Of a stretch of DNA of 11,774 nt, positions 6,559 to 11,774 are shown piece by piece. Both the position numbers and the translations under genes were made by a program. Within the stretch, counting starts at the first letter, position 1; each line of letters begins with the position of its first letter. The notes under the pieces are model-generated. The model was not told where the DNA came from, made no database searches, and worked only from the letters and a program-made list of their open reading frames with translations. This DNA comes from an uncultured bacterium (lineage in GTDB: Bacteria; Armatimonadota; Zipacnadia; Zipacnadales; Zipacnadaceae): contig CALFVE010000045.1 of assembly GCA_937928475.1 (NCBI GenBank), forward strand, positions 1-11,774. Direction: 5' to 3'.

Positions 6559-7221
6559 ATGAGACTGAGAGCAGCGGTCATCGGCATTCTCCCCAAGGGG
6601 GCCGCCGTCCGGGACTTGGAGGATCTGGCTGGCCTCGACTTCGGTCGAATCTGCTTTGCCCGGGACTTTGGCTCCCTGGAGGATGCGCTCCCCGCTTACG
6701 ACTACGTGCTGATCACCGAGGAACAGGTGAGGCAACTGCCTCAGGACCGCTTGCGGGCGGTGCGGGAAAAGTGCAACGCCCGCTGGGTCTTGCTGACGCA
6801 AGAGGAAGGCGGCACTCCGGGGTGGGCGGAGGAACTGGATTTTCAGCACTGCCTCAGTTGGGCGGACGATGGGGATGGGGAAGGGGAAGCGCCGACTGCT
6901 GCCCAGCCCGCCGGCGAGCGGCTGAGCCTGGCGCTAGACGTGCGCAGTGGGGAATTGCAGGCAGGGGACGCCGTCATCAGGCTGACGCCGCGGGAATGCC
7001 GAATGATGGCGGCTTTCCTCAAGCGGCCCAACCAGGTGATTCGCAAGGAGGAACTCCTGCGGGAGGTGTGGGACCGCGACGACCATCACATCAACGTGGT
7101 GCAGGTCATGATCCGGCGCCTGCGGCAGAAACTGAGCGCCGGGGGCGTGCCGGGGGAAATCATCGAGAATTCCCGAGGCTTTGGGTACCGGCTGCGCGTG
7201 GCTAAAGGCGCTCTCGTGTAG
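6559..7221 (+). CDS. OmpR/PhoB-type winged-helix regulator with degenerate receiver-like N-terminus
   Basis: A 220-residue transcription factor. Residues 121-214 form a Trans_reg_C winged-helix domain: a short beta strand region (LDVRSGELQAGDAVIRLTP), helices with RECRMMAAFL and RKEELLREVW, recognition helix HHINVVQVMIRRLRQKL (176-192), and the wing IIENSRGFGYRL (201-212). Residues 1-100 have the size and alternating pattern of a receiver domain (AAVIGILPK, YDYVLI, RWVLLTQEE). However, they lack the acidic pair near the N-terminus, and the strand that usually ends in the phospho-accepting aspartate reads YDYVLITEE. Phosphorylation by the usual mechanism is therefore doubtful. An acidic, glycine-rich linker joins the two parts (about 102-110). 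No histidine kinase is adjacent. Its position just upstream of polysaccharide genes suggests it controls them; this is inference. The start was chosen for its ribosome binding site and because the receiver-like fold begins there. Confidence 0.82.
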   Translation: MRLRAAVIGILPKGAAVRDLEDLAGLDFGRICFARDFGSLEDALPAYDYVLITEEQVRQLPQDRLRAVREKCNARWVLLTQEEGGTPGWAEELDFQHCLSWADDGDGEGEAPTAAQPAGERLSLALDVRSGELQAGDAVIRLTPRECRMMAAFLKRPNQVIRKEELLREVWDRDDHHINVVQVMIRRLRQKLSAGGVPGEIIENSRGFGYRLRVAKGALV

Positions 7222-7254
7222 GAAGGGAAGTGCCACAGCCCCCGCGCCTGGGCA

Positions 7255-7275
7255 GTTACATACATCGGTTACATA
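7255..7275 (+). promoter_or_regulatory. paired direct repeat GTTACATA, candidate operator
   Basis: GTTACATA occurs at 7255-7262 and again at 7268-7275, so the repeat period is 13 bp. It lies 34 bp after the regulator stop and 110 bp before the dehydratase start. OmpR/PhoB-family proteins bind direct repeats as head-to-tail dimers, usually with a 10-11 bp period, so 13 bp is somewhat wide. No good -35/-10 pair is nearby, as would be expected for an activator-dependent promoter. Confidence 0.4.
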
Positions 7276-7280
7276 TAGCA

Positions 7281-7296
7281 GTCAGGATCGTCAGGA
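7281..7296 (+). repeat. paired direct repeat GTCAGGA
   Basis: GTCAGGA occurs at 7281-7287 and 7290-7296, with a 9-bp period, directly downstream of the GTTACATA pair. It may be part of the same control region or chance. Confidence 0.3.
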
Positions 7297-7371
7297 ACGA
7301 AACGCGGGTGCCGGGGGTATCCGAGCCCAGCGCGTGCCGCAAACACGCCAGCGGGGGGTGTGGGCGGAATC

Positions 7372-7376
7372 GGAGG
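7372..7376 (+). promoter_or_regulatory. ribosome binding site fixing the start at 7385
   Basis: GGAGG lies 8 nt before ATG 7385. It supports this start over an in-frame upstream codon at 7181 that lies inside the regulator gene. Confidence 0.78.
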
Positions 7377-7384
7377 ATAGCAGG

Positions 7385-9361
7385 ATGTCCGAGCGCGCAA
7401 CTGAGGTCGTCGGGTCCACCCAGGCTCGCGAGGACCGGCGTCGGGCCGGGCAGCTGCAGCGCCTTTCTGCTGCCTTGTATCAGGCCATCGCCCGGTTTGA
7501 GCAGCGGTTCGATACCGCAACCTATGACGCTGCGAAAATAGCCGTTGATATTGTCTTGATGGCGGCGGCGGGTGCTTGGACCTGGCTGGTGGTACTCGGC
7601 CGGGAGGTGACCCCGGGCAACACCGGGCTGTTTGTGCTGGTCGCGCTGGCTATCCGCCTGCCTGTCTACTTCCTCCTGGGTATCTGGCGCGACTCCTGGA
7701 AGCAAGTTTCTCCTCAGGATGTGCTACGCGTGGCCCTCAGCGGTGTGGCGCCTATGCCGGTGCTGGCGGCCCTGTTCTACGTGCCCTACTACTACGGGAT
7801 ACACCACCTGCTCCCCCCGCTGGCCCGCCCCTCGATTCTGTTGCTCACCGAGCCCGCCTTTTACGTGCTGTTCCTGAGCAGTGTGCGTCTGTTCGCCCGG
7901 ATGTATGCCCGGGCCCAGGCCAAGGGGGCGGAACGTATCCCCGTGCTGGTCGTCGGCGCGGGGGCTACCGGTTCAGCGCTAGGGTATCTGCTGGACGAGG
8001 CCGGGCATGAGTATTCCATCGTGGGCTACCTGGACGACGACCCCCGCCGCCAGGGGCGGCGCGTACGCGGCAAACCGGTGCTGGGCAAGATTGACGACGC
8101 CGCCCAGGTGGCCAAGCAGCACCGGGTGCAGATGATCGTCATCGCCGCACCCTCCCTCGGCCCCCAGCGCTTGCGCGAGATGCTGGTGGCGTTGGAGGCC
8201 ACCGGCCTACCAGTTCGCACCGTCCCGCCCATGTCGGAAGTGGTCACCCGCAAGGCCCACCTGGATGACCTGCGCGAGCTACGGATGGAGGACTTGCTGC
8301 CGCGGGACGCGGTGCGCCTAGACCGTGACGCTATCTGCGGCTACCTGCGGGGCAAGACGGTGCTGGTGACGGGTGGGGGTGGTTCCATCGGCCGGCACCT
8401 GTGCCGGCAGGTGATCGAGGCGGGCGCCACCCGGCTGCTCGTTCTGGGCCGAGGCGAGAACAGCGTCTTCGAGGCGGTCCAGGAGCTGGAGGAACTGGAG
8501 GCTGCCTGCGAGATCGTTCCTCTCATCTGCTGCGTGCGCGACCGGGGGGCCCTGGCGCGGCATTTTGAGCGCTATCGGCCGGAAGTGGTCTTCCATGCCG
8601 CTGCGCACAAGCACGTGCCTCTGATGGAACTGTACCCCGCGGAGGCCGTGAAGAACAACGTGCTGGGCACCCTCAATCTGGTGAAACTGGCCGTCCAGTA
8701 CCGGGTGGAGCGCTTCGTGCTGGTCTCTACCGACAAGGCGGTTAACCCGGTGAGCGTGATGGGGGCCAGCAAGCGAGTGGCGGAGCGGATTGTGCGGGCC
8801 TACGCCCGGGAAACCGGGGCCAGTATGGTGAGCGTCCGGTTCGGCAACGTGCTGGGTAGCCGGGGGAGCGTGGTGCCTATCATTACCCGCCAGATTCGCC
8901 ACCGGCGTCCGGTTACTATCACCCACCCAGAGATGGTGCGCTACTTCATGACCATCCCGGAGGCGGTGCAACTGATTCTGCAGGCGGAGGCCACTAACGG
9001 GTGCGGGGAGACCTACATCCTCAAGATGGGACATCCGGTGCGCATTTGGGACCTGGCCTGCGATCTCATCCGCCTGGCGGGGCTGACGCCCAACGTGGAC
9101 ATCCCCCTCAAGATTATCGGCCCTCGTCCGGGCGAGAAACTCAAGGAAGACTTGTTTACCGGTCTGGAGAATGATTGGGTGCAGGCCGGGCCCCATATCT
9201 ACACCGCGCCGGGGCGGGAGTTGAGCCTGGAGCACGTATTGGCGAAGGTGGCCCAACTGCGGGAGTTGGCCGAGCAAGATGATGCGGAGGGGATTCGGCT
9301 GCTGCTGCAGGAGTTGATTCCCGACTACAAGCCAGCGCGGGTGGCGGTTCCGGCAAAATGA
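7385..9361 (+). CDS. membrane UDP-sugar 4,6-dehydratase, CapD/WbpM/PglF type
   Basis: A 658-residue nucleotide-sugar dehydratase that probably converts UDP-GlcNAc (or a related UDP-sugar) to a 4-keto-6-deoxy sugar for polysaccharide or glycan synthesis. About 45 N-terminal cytosolic residues precede four predicted membrane helices (about 49-70, 81-100, 118-137, 149-170). Next comes a CoA-binding-like Rossmann domain with VVGAGATG (189-196), then the catalytic extended-SDR domain with TGGGGSIG (329-336), HAAAHKHVP (404-412) and VSTDKAVNP (447-455). S448, M459 and K463 occupy the S-M-K arrangement known from WbpM in place of the usual S-Y-K triad. The motif MVRYFMTIPEAVQLIL (517-532) and PRPGEKLKEDL (580-590) are typical of the family. 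Length is normal for the large membrane form. It follows the regulator by 163 bp and precedes the export gene by 97 bp. Substrate identity cannot be read from sequence. Confidence 0.93.
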   Translation: MSERATEVVGSTQAREDRRRAGQLQRLSAALYQAIARFEQRFDTATYDAAKIAVDIVLMAAAGAWTWLVVLGREVTPGNTGLFVLVALAIRLPVYFLLGIWRDSWKQVSPQDVLRVALSGVAPMPVLAALFYVPYYYGIHHLLPPLARPSILLLTEPAFYVLFLSSVRLFARMYARAQAKGAERIPVLVVGAGATGSALGYLLDEAGHEYSIVGYLDDDPRRQGRRVRGKPVLGKIDDAAQVAKQHRVQMIVIAAPSLGPQRLREMLVALEATGLPVRTVPPMSEVVTRKAHLDDLRELRMEDLLPRDAVRLDRDAICGYLRGKTVLVTGGGGSIGRHLCRQVIEAGATRLLVLGRGENSVFEAVQELEELEAACEIVPLICCVRDRGALARHFERYRPEVVFHAAAHKHVPLMELYPAEAVKNNVLGTLNLVKLAVQYRVERFVLVSTDKAVNPVSVMGASKRVAERIVRAYARETGASMVSVRFGNVLGSRGSVVPIITRQIRHRRPVTITHPEMVRYFMTIPEAVQLILQAEATNGCGETYILKMGHPVRIWDLACDLIRLAGLTPNVDIPLKIIGPRPGEKLKEDLFTGLENDWVQAGPHIYTAPGRELSLEHVLAKVAQLRELAEQDDAEGIRLLLQELIPDYKPARVAVPAK

Positions 9362-9446
9362 ATCCATGGTCGGCGCAGTCGCTGAGCAGAGGCTCCAGAG
9401 GCAGCAGTTGGACCAAGCACCACGGGCGGGGGCGAGGACCGGGTCG

Positions 9447-9452
9447 AGGAGG
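9447..9452 (+). promoter_or_regulatory. AGGAGG ribosome binding site before TTG 9459
   Basis: A full-consensus AGGAGG lies 6 nt before TTG 9459. It marks the natural start of the export gene, because the codons that follow encode a signal peptide in frame with the export domain. It is the strongest Shine-Dalgarno match in the window. Confidence 0.75.
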
Positions 9453-9458
9453 CAGCAC

Positions 9459-11108
9459 TTGCTGACACCACAAACAGTCAGAACGCGGCTGGGCTAGGCC
9501 GGGCTGGCTCTCCTGCTGCTGGGCAGCGGGCCGGTCGGCGCGGCTACCGTTGACGAGTACGTACTCGGGCCGGGGGACACCATCGCCATCTCGGTGTTCG
9601 AGCACCCGGAGTTCAGTTTGGGCGAGACCACCATCCGCCCCGACGGACTCATTACCCACCCCTTCCTCGGTCCTCTGCAGGTGGCCGGGCAGACTCCTAC
9701 GCAACTGGCGGAGACGATCACCAAGGAACTGGGCCGGGAACTGCGGGCGCCCTTAGTGCGGGTGGTGGTAGTGCGAATGGCGGCGGTGGTCGTGAGGGGC
9801 GAGGTGCAGGCTCCCGGCGAGTTTCCCGCCTACCCTCCCCTCAGCGTGGCCAAGGCTCTCACCCTGGCGCTGGGCTTCACCCCGCGCGCCAACCGGGCGG
9901 TCGCCTTCGTGATTACCGCGGAGGGGGACCAGCGACGGATTGACCTGCTCGAAGCGCTGGGGGAGCGCCAGGACGAATTTGTGCTGAAGCCGCGGGAGAC
10001 CCTGCTCATCATGCCCGCCGACTATACGGTGACTATCATCGGAGAAGTGGGCAAGCCGGGCAAGTATGAACTGGCACCTCCCAACAACCAGTTGCTGGAC
10101 GCCATGCTGGCCTGCGGCTGGGTGACGGCAAGCGCCGACCGCAAGCAGGCGCTGCTGGTGCGCAACGGGGATGAAATCCACCCTCTGGACATTGCGCCCC
10201 TGCTCAACTACACGCCCGGAGTGGTGGGGCCGCGCCTGCAAGGCGGGGACATGCTGGTCTTCCCCCACGCCAACAACCTGGTGACGGTCTGGGGGGCGGT
10301 GGCTAAGCCGGGCAAGTATCCGCTGACGCCGGGGACGGACCGCGTCTCTGACGCCCTGGCGCTCAGCGGCGGGCTCACGGCGGAGGCCAATCCGGAAGCG
10401 GCGACGCTGATCCGCGCCGGCGGCGAGACCGTCCCGGTGGACCTGAAAGCCGTGCTGGAGGCTCCGCAAAGCGCGGCCAACCTGCAACTGTCCGGCGGAG
10501 ACACGCTATTGGTGGCCACCCAGCGCAACTTGACCATGGTGCTGGGCGCGGTGGCCAAGCCGGGTTCCTATCCGGCGCGGCCGCATGACCGTTTGCTCGA
10601 TTTGCTGACCCAGGCCGGGGGGGTAACGGCCGAGGCGGATCTGGACCAGGTGCGGCTGGTACGGGCGGGCGAGACCGCGGCCACCGTCAGCATCCGCGCC
10701 CTGCTGAAGGAGGGAGACTTGGCCAGCAACCTGGAGGTGCAGGTGGGCGATACCATCGTAGTGCCGGCGGTGCAACGGGAGGTGTACGTCTTTGGGTACG
10801 TGGGGGCGCCGGGCAAGTATACCTTCCAGGAGGGCGACCGCGTGCTGGACATCATGGCGCGCTGCGGGGGCTTTGACAAGACCTCGGCGGCGCCCTGGGG
10901 AGCGGCGCTGGTGCGGCCCAAGGGCGTGGATGCTGATGTGTACCTTTTGGACTTGGAGCAACTGATGCGGGGGCGGAGCCTGGAGAAGAACTATCCGGTC
11001 GAGAATGGGGACTTCCTGTACGTACCCAAGCGGAGGGGGAAGGACTGGCGCCAGTGGGTGGCAGAAGCCCTAGGCATTGCGGGACTGATCCGCATCTTCA
11101 ACTGGTAG
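9459..11108 (+). CDS. polysaccharide export protein (Wza-like, five SLBB-type units) with an in-frame TAG at codon 13
   Basis: An outer-membrane/periplasmic protein for exopolysaccharide export. From TTG 9459 the frame reads a signal peptide: n-region TVRTRLG (6-12), TAG at codon 13, hydrophobic core AGLALLLLG (14-22), and likely cleavage after VGA (28). The Poly_export domain follows, with EYVLGPGDTI (33-42), TIRPDG and a typical PLVRVVVV strand. Five SLBB-type units then begin with a G-x-V-x-x-P-G-x-Y/F motif at about 9798, 10041, 10293, 10545 and 10797. The C-terminus is a hydrophobic, tryptophan-bounded helix (WVAEALGIAGLIRIFNW). Wza-type proteins usually have two or three such units. There is no lipobox cysteine. 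Without readthrough, the first ATG, GTG or TTG after the TAG is GTG 9594, which loses the signal and the YVLGPGD motif. The TAG may be a real nonsense mutation, a sequence error or a recoded codon. The family call is firm; integrity is uncertain. Confidence 0.85.
9495..9497 (+). other. in-frame amber codon inside the signal peptide
   Basis: TAG lies in frame between CTG GGC and GCC GGG, at the border of the basic and hydrophobic parts of the export-protein signal peptide. A single G-to-A change from TGG (Trp), or a T-to-A change from TTG (Leu), would explain it. TAG also ends four other frames here (139, 6093, 7219, 11106), so it is not generally reassigned. Confidence 0.85.
10055..10820 (+). 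repeat. repeated SLBB DNA motif
   Basis: The 13-mer GCCGGGCAAGTAT occurs exactly at 10055-10067, 10307-10319 and 10808-10820, each coding for the P-G-K-Y turn of an SLBB unit. GCGGTGGC-T/C-AAGCCGGG recurs at 10296-10312 and 10548-10564 with one mismatch. This points to internal duplication of the units, about 250 bp apart. Confidence 0.7.
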
Positions 11109-11149
11109 CCAGGTATGCAGCCAACATCGCAGACTGAAGGATCGGAACA

Positions 11150-11774
11150 GTGATAGAACGTCGCGAACAGGAACTGGACATACGCGACTACTTGGCGATT
11201 CTGAGCCGCCGGCAGTGGCTAATCTTGCTTACCCTGCTGGTGGTGATTGTTGCTACGACCTTCTACACGCTCACACAGACGGAACTGTACCAGGCGGAGA
11301 GCCGCGTGCTGCTGCGCTCCCCCTATGTGCCCTATGCGGAGGGGGGGACGGGCGGACCGATGGAGATTGGGGTGGGGCTGCTGTCCCAGTCGTATGACAT
11401 CGAGACGGAGATGGAGCGCATCAAGAACCCGGAGCTGATCAAGGAGGCGCGCAGCCGTTTGCCCGAGCCGCGGCGCAACGCGCCGATGACCCGGCTCCTG
11501 GTCCGCCAGGTGGGGAAGACTGCGATCATCGCCATCACCGTGGAGTCGCCCGTGGCCCAGTTCGCGGCCGAACTGTCCCAGGAACTGGCCGCCGCCTACA
11601 TTGAGCATACCCGGAGGATGCGACAGGTAGCGACCGAGCAGGCGCTGAAGTTCGTTATCGAGCAGGCCGAGCAGGCTAAGCGCGACCTAGACCAGGCTGA
11701 CCAGGAAATGCGCAGGTACAAGCAAACCTCCCGGATCGTGGACATTGACGCCGCCACCGCACGGGTGGTCGGGC
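11150..11774 (+). CDS. 5' part of a Wzz-type polysaccharide co-polymerase (chain-length determinant)
   Basis: 208 codons are visible from GTG 11150, and the frame is still open at the right edge. The protein starts with a short cytosolic segment (ELDIRDYLAILSRRQW), then one membrane helix (about 22-41), then a periplasmic region. The segment YQAESRVLLRSP (47-58) is the typical post-helix strand of the Wzz domain. A long charged helix with heptad-like spacing begins near 145 (ELAAAYIEHTRRM onward) and matches the coiled-coil arm of these proteins. Such proteins set polymer length and work with the Wza-type exporter encoded just upstream; the gap is 41 bp with a GAAGG site. The missing part could be a second membrane helix alone, or a fused or adjacent BY-type tyrosine kinase. 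GTG is chosen because it directly precedes the conserved cytosolic segment. Confidence 0.85.
   Translation, partial: MIERREQELDIRDYLAILSRRQWLILLTLLVVIVATTFYTLTQTELYQAESRVLLRSPYVPYAEGGTGGPMEIGVGLLSQSYDIETEMERIKNPELIKEARSRLPEPRRNAPMTRLLVRQVGKTAIIAITVESPVAQFAAELSQELAAAYIEHTRRMRQVATEQALKFVIEQAEQAKRDLDQADQEMRRYKQTSRIVDIDAATARVVG

Noticed and set aside
7255..7275. Classical pho box
   Set aside because: The repeat unit and the 13-bp period do not match the 11-bp period and CTGTCAT-like core of pho boxes; kept only as a generic direct-repeat operator candidate.
7181..7384. Upstream start for the dehydratase overlapping the regulator gene
   Set aside because: The added residues are antisense-like filler and would span the repeat-rich control region; GGAGG before ATG 7385 is a better start.
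7222..7384. Cyclic-di-GMP or other riboswitch before the dehydratase
   Set aside because: A GCAAAC string is present, but the rest of the conserved GEMM core is not seen and no convincing paired helix follows.
8318..9367. Minus-strand frame of 349 codons opposite the dehydratase
   Set aside because: It lies fully inside a clear enzyme gene with catalytic motifs; the antisense translation shows no motif.
9366..9458. ATG 9366 as the export-gene start
   Set aside because: It is in frame but has no ribosome binding site and would add 31 polar residues ahead of the signal peptide. AGGAGG and TTG 9459 fit better, and both starts meet the same TAG.
9495..9497. Genome-wide reassignment of TAG as a sense codon
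   Set aside because: TAG ends at least four other frames in the window at sensible C-termini, so a general code change is unlikely.
1..11774. Prophage, transposon, CRISPR array or tRNA genes
   Set aside because: No integrase, transposase, terminal inverted repeats, spaced repeat array or tRNA cloverleaf was found; the phage-like modules are confined to one secreted protein.

Overview
The window is GC-rich bacterial chromosome with two blocks of genes. The organism looks like a diderm bacterium: it has a Wza-type outer-membrane polysaccharide exporter with a Sec signal peptide, and a Wzz-type inner-membrane chain-length protein. The Ycf45/SpoIIIAA-like R3H ATPase next to tmk and holB is a combination expected in cyanobacteria-, Firmicutes- or Armatimonadota-like lineages. 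My best guess is an Armatimonadota-type lineage, but this rests on gene content only and is weak. No tRNA, rRNA, CRISPR array, IS element or integrase is visible.

Left block (1-3739). The 3' end of a plus-strand gene (possibly a bacterial eRF1-like, baeRF protein) faces a three-gene minus-strand housekeeping operon: an R3H-domain AAA ATPase, thymidylate kinase (tmk) and DNA polymerase III delta' (holB). The operon is tight: a 4-bp GTGA overlap, then a 1-bp gap. It is driven by a near-consensus sigma-70 promoter (TTGACA, 18 bp, TATACT) at 3710-3739.

Middle (3740-6558). A divergent gene encodes a secreted 736-residue protein with a clear signal peptide, two tandem 'YYW' beta-type modules, and regions that look like phage tail or fibre proteins, although no phage genes surround it. 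A 463-bp non-coding stretch follows. It is hairpin-rich at first and then carries a promoter with a perfect TATAAT and a second TATAAT 145 bp downstream.

Right block (6559-11774). This is an exopolysaccharide/capsule locus: an OmpR/PhoB-type DNA-binding regulator with a degenerate receiver-like N-terminus, a membrane-anchored CapD/WbpM-type UDP-sugar 4,6-dehydratase, a periplasmic/outer-membrane export protein with five SLBB-type units, and the start of a Wzz-type co-polymerase that runs off the edge. The presumed pathway is sugar-nucleotide modification by the dehydratase, polymer length control by the Wzz protein, and export through the Wza-like protein. Paired direct repeats between the regulator and the dehydratase are candidate operators.

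The most unusual observation is in the export gene. A strong AGGAGG site and a TTG start at 9459 open a well-formed signal peptide, but codon 13 of that reading frame is TAG. After it, the frame resumes as the hydrophobic core, the cleavage site and an intact polysaccharide-export domain. The first standard start after the TAG is GTG 9594, which would remove both the signal peptide and the YVLGPGD motif, so gene callers would hide this lesion.
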